DNA from: Symbiodinium microadriaticum | Lineage: Eukaryota; Sar; Dinophyceae; Suessiales; Symbiodiniaceae | Length of the DNA stretch: 64,000 nucleotides | NCBI GenBank assembly: GCA_001939145.1 | Contig: LSRX01000365.1 | Span: forward strand, 1-64,000 | Direction of reading: 5' to 3' | Shown here: positions 9,725 through 21,302 of the stretch, one piece after another | Position numbering within the stretch: position 1 is the stretch's first letter | Layout of the letters: each line of letters opens with the position of its first letter | The notes under the pieces: generated by a model | The model's input: only the letters and a program-made list of their open reading frames with translations | Told to the model about the DNA's origin: nothing | Database searches by the model: none | Made by a program: the position numbers and the translations under genes

Positions 9725-9900
9725 TACGTATATATATATATTTATGTATGTATACATACATATATATATATATATATATCTATGTGTATGTATATGTATA
9801 TGTATATATATATATATAGATAGATAGATAGATAGATAGATATATACATAGCTTTCTACATAGATAGATAGACAGATAGATAGACAGATATACAGCTGGA
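9725..9900. repeat. Compound microsatellite (TA)n, (TATG)n, (TAGA)n, (CAGA)n
   Basis: Adjacent runs of TA, TATG/TACA, TAGATAGA and CAGATAGA. Short frames reading Tyr/Ile/Ser repeats across it are artefacts of the repeat. Confidence 0.95.
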
Positions 9901-10030
9901 TAGATAAACAGTGTCTGGATCTGCGATGTGGGAAACATCACCCCAACGGTGCGATGTCTGTGGTGCAACTTTGGAGTGAAGAGCCAGAGGAAGGCCATCA
10001 ACAAAGCAAAAAGGCTGGGGGATGACTGTA

Positions 10031-10146
10031 GGGGCCTTAATGATAAGAATAGGGTTTTGGTGTATATCATACTACAATTATAATAAGGACCAACCCCCCC
10101 CCCAAAAAAAAAAAAAAAATAGTATAAGTAACTCTATTCAGGCCCC
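10031..10146. mobile_element. Family C inverted-repeat element, copy C1
   Basis: The left end GGGGCCTTAATGATAA and the right end (reverse complement GGGGCCTGAATAG) form imperfect terminal inverted repeats. The core, including ATTATAATAAGGACC, matches the core of the copy at 47574-47653 read on the opposite strand. An internal C10-A16 homopolymer pair (10094-10119) interrupts the right half. Non-autonomous, with no coding capacity. Confidence 0.55.
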
Positions 10147-10253
10147 GATAGTAGTAGGGTTGGAGGTTTGGGCTTCCGGGCTTCCTTGGGATGTAGGGTT
10201 TAGCAAGGTTTCGAGATGCTGGTCCTAAGGACATGACTGCATGGGTTAAGGTA

Positions 10254-10391
10254 GGAGCCTAGAATAATTAGAGTAGGGTGCTGGTCTCCTTTATAGTATA
10301 GTTACATTAAGCAACCCTGGGGAAGAGTATCGGCGATTATCTAGGCAATTATCTAGGCCTCTATATTACATAAGTAATTATTGTAGGCTTC
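10254..10391. mobile_element. Family C-like inverted-repeat element, copy C2
   Basis: The left end GGAGCCTAGAATAATTA and the right end (reverse complement GAAGCCTACAATAATTA) match at most positions. The ends resemble those of C1, but the interior has diverged. It lies about 100 bases from C1. Confidence 0.45.
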
Positions 10392-10439
10392 AATATTATA
10401 TAACGAAGCCAAACCTGACACACACGCACCGAGCTTCAA

Positions 10440-10940
10440 GGCCCACCAACCCCCAAAACTTCCTTAAAGCCCCTAAACCATAAAGGAACCCCAAACCCAA
10501 CCCCAAAATGCCTAAACCCTAGCCACGCCAAATCCCAAAACCCTCAATCCCTAGAGCTCTACACCCCAAATCCCTAAAGCTCGTAGCCCCTAAATCCCTA
10601 AAACTAAAGGCCAAGGGCGCAGCCTCGACCAATCCTTCGAACCAACTGCCAGGTGACGCCCAAATCTGGGCAAATGCCCTGGGCTTAGTTTTTTGTTCCC
10701 AAAAGGGGTTTGGGGTTGGGCTTTGGGGTGTTTCGGGTTTAGGGCTCGGGGTTTAGGAATCACGGGTTTAGGGTTTGGGGTGTTGGGGGCTCACTCTCAG
10801 ACAAGGCAAGGTTTGAGCTTAGGGTTTTAGGTGTCTGGAGTTTAGGGTGGTAAAGGTTTTGGGCTTAAGGTTTTCGGTTCAAGGTGTTTGGGCTGAAGAG
10901 TTTGTGTATGAGGCCTAAGTTTAGGGTTCGGGGATTGAGG
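10440..10940. repeat. Telomere-like cluster with a strand switch
   Basis: 10440-10615 is in C-rich orientation (CCCTAAA, CCCCAAAA variants). 10700-10940 is in G-rich orientation (TTTAGGG, TTTGGGG). About 90 bases of ordinary sequence separate the halves, giving a head-to-head arrangement of degenerate telomeric repeat. Confidence 0.7.
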
Positions 10941-12740
10941 CTTTACAGTAAATCTGGGCTGGTATATCTGGCACCACAGCGTCTGAGGCTTCACGTTTTG
11001 GCAGACCCATTTGCAAGGGCCCAGCAAGTTGTTTGCAGGTTGGTATTTTGGGATGAGCCGGTCGGGAACTAACTCTGGACACATGCCGATCGAAATGGTC
11101 TAAGGCACAGTCGGAAGTTAAAGTAGAAGCCCGAAAGTTGGAAACCCAATAGCCTCAATCCTTAAGAGGCACGAATTGTCCTTAATCCGGTTTCCGACCT
11201 TTTGCGGTTTACTATATTGAGAAGAAGCACCAGGTTGTGACCAAGGCCTGGAAACACGGGGTTGGAACCACAGCAGAATGTGGATTCAGGCAGGCAGCTG
11301 CAACTTCCGAGCTCTTGGATTCCGAATTTGCGGTCCCTGGGCCTGGGACTATATATGAACTCTCATCACCGCAATCAGTTCTCTCCCCTAGAGCAGTACT
11401 CGTAATTACGCTCGAAGCCCTTAACTTGAACTTCTGGAGCTCAAAGTATAGGCTTCAGGATATAAGCAAAAACATGTGGACGTCCAGGGGCCAATGTCGG
11501 TGTGAAGGTCAGCACAAAGTACGCCGACCGGGCGGCAATGGTGATGTCGGTCGCTAGAGCTACACCGACTCCACCTGTCCAGTGTGAGGAATCCTAAGCG
11601 ATTTATTTCAATGAGCTTCAAAGGACTTAAGCTACCAACTCTGCAATTCAAGCGCGAACCGCTAGATGGCAACCGCCTCCAGCCGTTGGACCCTGTACCA
11701 CGGCCAGCGTCGGCTTCGGAAAGCTGCGCAGCTCCTTCCGATGAATTTGAGAGATTCTCACCAGCCAAATCCTTTCGTGCACCGAATAAAGGCAGATATG
11801 CAGCTTTGGTTCTTGCATCTACATTGCTGCTATAGCATGTGTAGGGTCTAGGAACTCTACCATCGCATGTGTTTCGTGACAGGATGCTTGATGTTTGTAG
11901 GCAGTGCAGATGAGAAGGCTCCTCTTTCGGATCAGATCGAGCTGCCTCACTGTCATGCAAACACCGACGAAAGGCAGGATGCTAAGAGACAAGGGTGTGG
12001 TTGCATGCGCAGTTAGAGAAAATACAGATAATTGCCTGCGCGAGATCATGCTCACAGCGGGCACTCTTCGACGATCCCTCCATCGTTTGTGTCCTGAAGT
12101 AAGATGGTATTTGGAGCATTCAAGATAGCCGCAGAAGCACTGGTCATACAACTAACCAGCTGCAGCCAGGGTAATGTGCATAACGTTTCCAGGAGAGTCA
12201 AGGGGGTGAAGAGGTCTTTGCTAAACATCGGAGGTGGGGGATGTTGGGGTGTAACCTCTTCGTGGGAGTTTAGTCTAAAAGCCTCGCAGAAGGAGCACAA
12301 AGCCGAAGTCACCTTGCGAAGATGTTCGAAGCACACTGCCTGTAGATCGCATAAGGAACCTATTGCTTTTAAACGAATAGTTAAGCCCCTCTGTCGGGAC
12401 CTGCCCTTGCTAGTGCTCTGACCCTCGACTCAAGTCGAGACCCTGTATGAACACATCAGGAGCTGTCCTCGATAAAAGGATTCCACGCCTGATGCAGTCT
12501 TGTGACTCGGCTCGAGCATAAGTCCAGAATCTATTATAATATTGGTCTTGGCCATAGGATCCGGACCCTAAACCCTGCAATCCTAAACCATGATGTGGTG
12601 CTTTGGGTTAGGGGGACTGGGACATCACCATTATGAGGATCAAGGCCGCGACAGTCGCAACTCGAGCTTTCCAAGTGGCACGAAGCCACAACCAGGAGAC
12701 CGCAGAGCCCACAAATAAAACAAAACTGAAGCAGCAAAAG
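10941..12740. other. Non-repetitive stretch without a recognised gene
   Basis: Sequence complexity is higher here than in neighbouring DNA, and medium open frames exist on both strands (for example 11421-11960 minus, 12104-12421 plus). None shows a domain, motif or repeat I recognise. It could contain exons of an unseen gene, but I cannot support a model. Confidence 0.4.
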
Positions 12741-12744
12741 CTCA

Positions 12745-13015
12745 AAAGGCCCTAAACCCAAACAACCTATAAACCTAAACCCTCAACCCTAAACCCTGAA
12801 CGCTCAAACCTAAACCCTGTAAACCTTAAAGCCCAAAGCCCTGAACCCCTCAAGCTCCAGAGGGCGAAGGCGCACACGTCGAAGGCTTCAAAGCGAAAGC
12901 GCAGGAGTTTAGTTTCGGCCTATAAACCCTAAACAAAGGGTTCAAGGTTTAGAGAGTTGGGTTTAGGGTTTTAACGTTTAGGGTCAAGAGACTTGGGTTT
13001 ATGGCTTCAGGGTGT
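12745..13015. repeat. Second head-to-head telomere-like cluster
   Basis: 12745-12850 is C-rich (AAACCCTAAACCC, AACCCTCAACCC). 12905-13015 begins with a C-rich word and then turns G-rich (GGGTTTAGGG, TTTAGGGTC). The 60 bases between are non-repetitive. Confidence 0.65.
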
Positions 13016-13829
13016 ATAGGCTTTCAAGCGGGTCTGTACTGCACAGCCATGGCTAGGTTCAAGGCTGCTGGTGTTGCTCACTTCTACTGCATAGGCTTTA
13101 GACTGTAGGCCTTCGTGTTCAGAGCCTCGGGATTCTCGTTGCAGGTCTCTTTGCGGGTTCTCTCCTTCTCCGCTCTCTCAATTTAAATAGCTCTCGACTT
13201 CGGACATCTTTTGAAGGATGAGGCCCTGCAGCCGATTTTGGATAAACGGCTGCCTCCTGCATGGAGTTGTCGGGCTTCGCCGGAGCTTTCGCAGGCGCGG
13301 TGGGCGCATCAGAGAAGGCTGGGCGGCGAGGCGTTTGAGATATTCAGGCGTTCCGGTCGTGCTTGGCGTTTCGGATTTTAAGGCAGCTAAACGGCTAGAC
13401 CAGCAACCTAAGCCCAATGAATTCTGAGATTTTAGTGGCTGTTCGTCGCCGGGCGTTCGGGAACTCTTTTGGCATGGTTTGGCTTCCCTGTCTTGGGCGA
13501 ACGCTTCGTGACAGCTTTGGGGTTGCCTTGGGGACGCAGCGGTCCCAAGAACACCGTACATCAAGCCCTGAAGTGAGACGAAACAAGATTTGGAGGGAGC
13601 AGTCCCCAAGCCAAAACCACGAGACTCTTCCAAACAAAAGCACGCCACCATCCCAGATTCCATAAACCTGAAGCCCGATCCTGCATGACACTTCTGCGAC
13701 TCATAAATGCATTCGAAGTCAGTTAAACTCTAGACAGGAAGTAAACCCCTATGAACCCTAAATCCCCAAAAGCCTACAGCCCTGAAACTCAACCACCCAA
13801 ACGTACAAGTAAACATATTAACACAAACA

Positions 13830-13850
13830 CACGCACACACACACACACAC

Positions 13851-13887
<37 letters not shown>

Positions 13888-14063
13888 CAGATAGATAGAT
13901 AGATAGGTAGATAGGTAGATGGATGGATAGATAGGTAGATAGAGATAGAGATAGAGATAGAGATAGAGATGGAGATGGAGATGGAGATGGAGATGGAGAT
14001 AGAGATAGAGATAGAGATAAAGATAGAGATAGATATAGAGATATAGATAGATACATAGATAGA
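13830..14063. repeat. Long compound GATA/GAGATA/GGAGAT microsatellite
   Basis: The motif changes in order: (CACA)n, (GATA)n with GACA and GGTA variants, (GAGATA)n, (GGAGAT)n, then (GAGATA)n again. The nested point-variant expansions suggest successive slippage of mutated units. Ser/Leu/Tyr-rich open frames across it are repeat artefacts. Confidence 0.95.
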
Positions 14064-14149
14064 GGACTCGCTCCGCGTCGCCTATGATCCCTGGGCCCCT
14101 AGCGGCCCTAGCGGTGAATTGAACCCCCCAAAAACCCCACACCACCCCC

Positions 14150-14240
14150 AACAAAAACTAAACTCCAAACCCTACAGCCCTGAAGCCCTAAAGCCCTGAA
14201 CCCCAAAACCCTACAATCCCTACACCCCTCAAACAAAAAC
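14150..14240. repeat. Degenerate CCCTAAA cluster
   Basis: C-rich telomere-like units (AAACCCTACAGCCCTGAAGCCC and similar) immediately after the microsatellite. Confidence 0.6.
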
Positions 14241-14340
14241 AGAAACGATCGGCGTCGCCTTTGAGATTCAGGTCCGCCCCTGCGCAAAAGCCGCGCCCAG
14301 CCGCCACGAGCAGCAACGCCTGCAGGCAGTCAACCCTAGA

Positions 14341-14424
14341 CCCTAAGAACCCTAAGAGCCCTAAGAGCCCAAAGAGCCCAAAGAGCCCTAAGAGCCCTAA
14401 GAACCCTAAGAACCCTAAACCCTG
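14341..14424. repeat. 9-bp tandem array CCCTAAGAR
   Basis: Nine consecutive 9-base units can be read from 14341: CCCTAAGAA, CCCTAAGAG twice, CCCAAAGAG twice, CCCTAAGAG, CCCTAAGAA twice, then CCCTAAACC. The period is strict and differs from the 7-base telomere unit, so this is a derived satellite that grew from a telomere-like seed. Confidence 0.85.
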
Positions 14425-16276
14425 AGGACCTGAAAATTGGAACAGGGTACCGCCTTGTTCCTTGAGGGGTTCCTTTTCAAGGGTATCAGGGTTACTATAT
14501 ACGCTTCATAAGTATTGTTAAGCATCGCTTTTAAAAGGAGCCTAGAAAGGTTACTGTAAAAGTTAGGGTTTCGGGTTGCAGGGTTTTGGGGAAGTTGCTG
14601 ACAGAATCTGACACGGGTTGTTTTCAGAACCAAAGGCTCTGTAAGGGTTCGATGCCAGATCTGGGTCTGGGGCTTGCAGTGCTTTAGAGTATGATGCTTT
14701 AGAGCTTCTGAGGATCAGGGCATGTAGAATCTGGGCTTTCGGTTTGGGGCATTTTCAGAGTTAAGTTTGTAGATTGGACCGTCCTATAGCTTGTTTTTGC
14801 TTGGAAGGTTGTTGTCCTCCCTGCTACAGTCGGAATACCGCCCTGCTGGAACCATTGGGCCACTAGTGCAGCGGAACATCCGCACACCTTCCAACCCTTC
14901 ACACCTGTAAAGGATGTAACACACAAATTCGAACCTGGACAGAACCCACAGGAAACTAAGAAGAGGCTTGCTAGCAAAGTTGCACAAACCATGCCAGTAT
15001 CTCAAGACTGAATAAGAGACTCCATCAAGAGCCTGATGCACCTGAGCTTTGAACCCCGAAGACTGGAGCGAACAACCGGCCATCCGTGCCAATGCAAAGC
15101 TCGGCACAAGACACTGCTTCAGTCGAGCCCTGGCTCCACGATTCCTGAAGTCCGACACCAAACGTTCACGGAATTGAGGCCATGACTTGTCCTGAATGCT
15201 TTATACTTGCGAGAATCGGAAATCCAGAACCTAACTGGAAACCAAACGCGCACTCAGGACTTAGGCCGCATGAAGAACGCCCCAGACATGCCAATGCAAA
15301 ACCCTGCACAGCCTTCGCAGAGCTCGCAGCTATCCGCCGCAACGCCTGCATCGGAACGCAATGCTCATGCTGCTGAAGTTTGCCTCTTTTCCGTTTGAAC
15401 GCTTCTGAAATGCCTGCGTTTTTCTGCGAACACAACTTGATCATAATCACCCACACCCACAACTTTGACAGAAAATGCAGTCGAAGCACTTCCCGCAGTT
15501 CTCGTACAGCTGGGACGTGAAGAGCATTCAACTTCTCCTAGGCTTCAAATCGCCGGTGGTTTAATGTTAAGGTTTACGGTTGAGGTCAGTGGATCGAGCC
15601 TGGAAGCAACTTCCCAAAAGACACTGCTTTGGACTGCCCAGGGTTCAGGTCGCAAAAAGGAGATCCTCTAAGCCCTAAGCGCTTCACCCCGAAACCCATG
15701 AAACCCCATCTAGCCTTTGAGCAAGCCGGCAGTGGCACGCACGCAACTCGCCCTTCCCACCCCTAAAGGCCCAACATCCTCGACCTCCACTGAATCCTCA
15801 CTATGACCCCAGATCCCCAGAAGTCCCAAAACATCCGTAACTGTTCGGCCGGGAGTCTGGGCGGTTCAATGTCAACCACGCTAGCCCTGGGCTCACCAGA
15901 GAAATCCCAGACCCCGGGTCTCTGAGGCACAGGGTTTCATGCAATATTTGGAGACCTTAAACGGGTGTGGGGTTAAGTGTGCAGGGTGCAGGGTTCTGGG
16001 TTTCGGGTTAAGGGTTCATTGTTATTCCAATATTCGAATATTGCTTTGGGTCTGAGAGATTTTCAGATGTGATAACCGTCTATACGGAACAGAAGAGACG
16101 TTGTTGAAATGCAGACCTACATCCATATTTAGGGTTTCGACGCGCTTGGAGCTTTACATGATTTAGGGCTTCTTCAGAGCTCCCGTGTACACAACAAAAC
16201 CTTGCGGTTCATGAGGTAGAGCTGGAAGCGTCATTAAAACAGCTCCACGCCTCAAGGCCTTTTTTGACAGCACAAA
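14425..16276. other. Gene-free non-repetitive stretch
   Basis: No gene I can support. Isolated telomere-like words occur near 14565-14590, 15675-15710 and 15960-16015. A few frames of 100-125 codons on the minus strand (14784-15161, 15166-15531) show no recognisable domain. Confidence 0.5.
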
Positions 16277-16366
16277 GGTAGTTCTCTAAAATGAGGCTCC
16301 CTTTTAGAAGGATGCCGTACCATTATACTTGGGACTGAAAAGGGACCCTGATTTAGAGAACTACCC
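16277..16366. mobile_element. Family A miniature inverted-repeat element, copy A1
   Basis: The ends are GGTAGTTCTCTAAA and TTTAGAGAACTACC, perfect inverted repeats, with GGCTCCC/GGGACCC just inside. The oriented core GATGCCGTACCATTATACTTGGGAC matches A3 and A4 in the same direction. At about 90 bases it cannot encode its own transposase. Confidence 0.85.
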
Positions 16367-18353
16367 TCATACAGACTTCACCAACCCTCGGACTGGTGGG
16401 GCACGCCTATTTACCTATTTAGCCAGCCGTTCTAATGTAATGACCAATACTGTTCCTGAGGGTTCCTTACTGCAGATAATAGTTAGTATTAACACCCAAC
16501 ACCCCCAAGCCGCATTCAAGTACGTAAAGCCCGATACTAAAATCCTAAACTGCGACGCTTCATGTTGAACTGTCGACCCCTTTCAACGGAGCGCTTCAAG
16601 GAATCCTTTTCTACTTAAGCCCCCACATCATATCGATAAGCCCTGAACCTGAGCCCTGTCATATGGAATTCCCCCAAAATACCATAAACCCCCAAATCCT
16701 GGACCCTAATCTCTTGTGAATAAACTCTGTGTTTTGCCAAATGTCCGGTGTCATCCTCGATCTCCTGAAATTCCAGGCTGCTGCTTGGCTTGTTCTGTTT
16801 TGGGCGGTGTAAGGCTATGTCTGCGTGTATTTGTATATGGTGCATGTCTACATGCATACCGGTTTGTGTTATAAATATGCATGTGTCAGGGAATGTGTAG
16901 GAATGAGTATTCATGTATGTACCTGTCTGGACATGCCTGTTTAGGTTTCTGTCTTCGGCATGAAACCTTAATCTGACGCGGCCCAGCTGCCAGCTTGATG
17001 AACTGGAAGTCCCCGGCGGTAGACGACATCACCGCGGACATGAGGTTCGAGGAGGCGAAGCTATACGGTATAGCGACAGGATCTTACGCTTGCAAGTTAA
17101 GGGTAAGCTTGCAGTCAGACTCTTTTGTTCGATGTGCTTCAGCGATCTCCAACTTGCATCCAGAAGCAGCTGCCGGGGCTGCATTTCAACTACCACTGCA
17201 ACATGTCCACTAAGGACTCCCAGAACCTTCAGTACCGAGGGCAACAGGTCAACAACAGCAATGACAACAACTGCAACCGCCACTATAATGACAGCTACTG
17301 CATCAAGAACGCAAACAATAGCAATGGCGACAACACAACAAAACCCGAGTCGAAGGAAGGAAACTCATTTTAGGCCAACTCTACCACATGCTGCTTTCTC
17401 GACCTCCGAACACACAGGCTGCGCATTGTCTATAAGAGGACAACGAAACTTTGCTTTTCAGGCTCATCACCACATGTTCATGCACTAGGCGCTCATAGCA
17501 TCCATACACAGCATTTCGACTGCCGATACGTAGCCTACCCGACCGACGGCAACACATTTTGTGCAAATGCTCGCTCGATCTTATCAACCCCCTCTGAAGT
17601 TCCTGACTCGAAACTGTCTTGAAGTTTACGGCCACCTCAACATCCCACGAGTCTCCACAAGTAACCAGGGCCTGCACACCCCCCGAACCGCTTTTGGCAA
17701 CGAGTGCGCTTGGACAGAGCCCGCTTTGGCCACATCCCAATGGGGCATCTGGGCTTCTGCCACTACGAAGAGCATCCATGGTTTCGGAATTCGGGCCACT
17801 TCTATAGGGTTAAAAGGTCGTGGGTCAATTTCGGGAAATTGTTGAGGGTCTGCTAATGGGCGGCTAAGTTCGAAGGGGCCACTCTTGCGACTCTGGACCG
17901 GACATGAAATCTTTCCACCCTGAAGGTAAGTCTGCGGAGGGTGCTTGCCATTACAATCCGCCCTCAGTCCCTTCCCACTCACACCCCAAAGCACTTGGAT
18001 GATGTGCCACAAACCACTCCTTCAAGACTGACATGTGAAGATGGGAGCTGATCCTGGCCTGAGTACAACAATCAAGGGTCCAACTCGCAAGGCCCGGACA
18101 TCTCACAACAAAGTGTTATCCTGATCATCCGCCGTCGCAAAGCATGTCCCTGTAGTCTTCGAGCCCCTGACATAAAGCCGCTTACATTCGGGACCTCTGA
18201 TGGAGGAACCCGGTACGTCTTAGGCTAAACAGTATTATGAAGGGACTTTGGTTCCCAAACAGCACAGGTACGATCGCAGCCATTTACTGTAACTGGGAGC
18301 AGTTCCAAGGACTCGGTGCCAGGGTCCAAACAGGACGTCAACAAGTAGTGGCA

Positions 18354-18355
<2 letters not shown>
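16367..18355. other. Gene-free stretch with cryptically simple A/C-rich part
   Basis: No supportable gene. 17205-17345 is rich in AAC/CAA/GCA triplets (cryptic trinucleotide repetition), which opens several Thr/Asn-rich shadow frames. The rest is non-repetitive. Confidence 0.5.
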
Positions 18356-18391
<36 letters not shown>

Positions 18392-18411
18392 CAGTAGCAG
18401 TAGCAGTAGGT
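18356..18411. repeat. (GTA)n/(GCA GTA)n microsatellite
   Basis: About 11 GTA triplets followed by alternating GCA-GTA. The poly-Val and poly-Tyr frames it creates are artefacts. Confidence 0.95.
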
Positions 18412-21302
18412 AAACATGTAAGAGGTTTATGCCATTGGAGGCTAACAACAATGGCAGGAGCCACGTCCCCCAACACTACCGGCAGCTCACAGGCTCAGCG
18501 CGTGTATTGGATTGCCGCACGAGTACCAGGCTCCATGATGGGTTTGATGAGGTCGGCAATAACCTTTGTCGGCTTCCAGCGGCCAAGAGCAATCGCTGTG
18601 ACATTTCGACGTAACTAATGCAATAGCGATGGATGAGAAGAGAAGAGCAAGTGGGCCAAACCGCATCAGCAGCATCGGCAACAAGTGCAGTAATCACAAA
18701 AGCGACTGGCGAGTTTGCCAAGGTTGTTCATCCGACCCATGTCCTGCAGTCGTTCCACCAGCACCTCTGTGTTATGAAGGGCTCAGCTTCGAAGTGTTTT
18801 GCCACAGAGCCCAGTACTCCTTAATCTATTAAGCAAGGAAAATGCTTTAAATCATAACATTAAGCCCCTATAAGCCCCTGTAATGTAAGGCATGTTCCTG
18901 AACTGAGGGGTATCGGGCTCTCCGGGCTGATCACGGCTACGAGGCACAGGGAGGATCCCCAAGGCCAAGCTTGAAATCCTGAACCCGTACTCTCTCTCCC
19001 CCTTATAAGAAACCTGGTAAAATCCTAGTGTAGGGGCCTTAATACTTAGAAGAGGGTTTTGGGCTCCTCTCTCCCTAAACCAGACAAGTGGTGACTCAGA
19101 ACGGCTGCAGTGCTAAACATGTAAAAAACACAAGTCCATAGACTCAAGAAGTTTTGCGTGTTGTCAATTATACCTTCGTTCACGACTACCCTCGTGTGCA
19201 GTGAAGCGTACACAGGTACATACGTACCTCTGTGTACCTCTGCATGCATGTGTGCATGTACTTATTGTCGAGAAAAGCGATGAAGTGAATACAAGAGTAG
19301 CAATTATGATCTGGATGGCCGTAGCAACAATAGCTCACACTAGACACTGACGAAATAAGTTGCAATCCCCTGGAAAGTGTTTGCCAAGGCTCCTGTTGAT
19401 GCTCGGGATGAGCTGCATAAGCCTCACAGACAAGCCCAAACCATCCCAAACCCCTTAATTAAGGGGTCCCAAATTCGACCCCCCATCACGGTTAAAGGAA
19501 CGAATAGTCCGTAATTATCAGGCTTGGTGGCATCTGAGCAAGACCCCGGTTGAAGCTCTTCGAGTTCTACTAAGGGGCCGGGCTTGAGACTTTGGTTATG
19601 CCAGGGTTTCGACATTCGGCTTACAAGGCCTCGCACTGTAGGGGATTGTAGGGGATTTAGGTTTACAACCCTACTTGCACAAAAACCTACATGATTGAGG
19701 CTCATTGTTTGCAATACCCGTGGTTTCGGGTTACAATTGGATGGCGCGGCTTGGGGTTTCTTCAAGGCAGGCAAGGCTCCACAGGCTTCGGGTTGGGGGG
19801 GGTTTAAGCCGATACTCTGGAGCCTTAGCTGCCAGGCAAAGCTGAAACAATTTGAGGCACGCATTGCGGCATTTTGAAGGCTTCGGGATGATCTACAAGT
19901 TTGAACGGCTGAGGGGCTTCCCTGAACGAGGAAACCTCCCGAGTCAACCTAGCAAAAAAACGCACCCCACAGCAACCTCGACGCACCGTGCCTCATAGTC
20001 CTCCGTTGAAGCGAAGTCTGCAAACCACCTCGGCTAAAGGATTTAATTGAGGGCCGTGAATTTCGATTGATTCTTGCTTGGCTCTTGTTTGTACTACTCT
20101 TCTCTGTTTTCAGGGCTATACAGTACTGGCATATCGGATCCTGCCGAGCAGCTGTGATTAAGTACTAGGAAAACTATCCAACGATTTGGCCGGGAGTTAT
20201 GAAGTCAATATAGCACGTTTAATTTGTCTGCGGCCTTGCTGGCTTCAGTTGTCAAACATTCAACACCCCAGACCTCGAAGGCCGTGAAGCGCTAAACCCT
20301 TAACGCGTACAGGCACACACCCTAAGCCCAGTTTAGGCTTTCGACTCTCACACTCAAACCCTAAACCCTCTACCAGTTCAGGCTTTATAGGGTTCATGGT
20401 TTCGGGTTTTGGATAAAGCTCGATTTGATGTTGCGGCCCCGGCTGTGCGAGCCGGGTCTGCTGCCGAGTCACGTGCAGCTTCGGTTTTTCCCGGCCGGGT
20501 GTGTCTGCCTGGAGCCCGGCTTCCGTGTTTGGGCTTCTAGGGTTTCGGGGCTGCATGTCTGTGGGACTATCCACTCTTTTTTGCCTAGCCCGTAGTCTCA
20601 TGCAACGACGAAAAGTTCTCACTGCATTATTTCACGGCCAGGCTTCAAGTGATAACCGCAATCAAAAAGGAGACAACCTCTGCATACCTGCACCTTTTTA
20701 CACAGGCTTGATTGGAGCTGGCCCGGCCAGGTCCCCCGCAGCAAACCCAGAACCCTTGAACTCGCCCCGTAAGCCCTATAAGCATACGAGAAATACCATT
20801 CAAAAACTCCAGACTCCTTCAGGCAGTATCTTTGCTGTACGGAGTCGGGTGCCGGGTTAAGTTCTCGGGTTCAGGATTATTTTAGTTTGACGGGCAGGGG
20901 TTTACGATGCTGAACAATTCAAGAGCTAGGTTGCGTAGGCTTTAGGATGAAGGTTGAGATTTTCGCTGCTGCTGCGACCTGTTTAGTGTAGGCAGAAGAA
21001 CTCGAAAATCAGTAACTCGCTGGGGAAACTCTATGCAACATGCAATCCACGAGGGCCGATTTGTCCAAGTGTGCAACGCAGTACCACATCTGCCTTTTTG
21101 CTGGCGATTTAGCATAGCGAACGCTCCCCAATGGGTGCGTAGCTGAAAGATCCTGAAGCCCAGCAATACTCGAAAAGTCCTACAAGCATCCGACAATGTC
21201 CGATAGATCCCATGCATGGAATTACTGAAGACGGTCACAATATGCCGACGGACGCGGCTAGACATTGCCATTCTAAGATCGATCTGTATGCATGGTTTGA
21301 CT
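18412..21302. other. Gene-free stretch downstream of the mTERF-like gene
   Basis: No supportable gene. It contains a partial family C copy near 19033-19065 and scattered telomere-like words at 19620-19680 and 20290-20400. Confidence 0.5.
19033..19065. mobile_element. Family C fragment, copy C4
   Basis: GGGGCCTTAATACTTAGAAG followed by AGGGTTTTGG matches the left end of C1 (10031 onward). The right end is not recognisable. Confidence 0.45.

Noticed and set aside
13730..14154. Ser/Leu and Leu/Tyr-rich frames
   Set aside because: Pure translations of GATA/GAGATA microsatellite.
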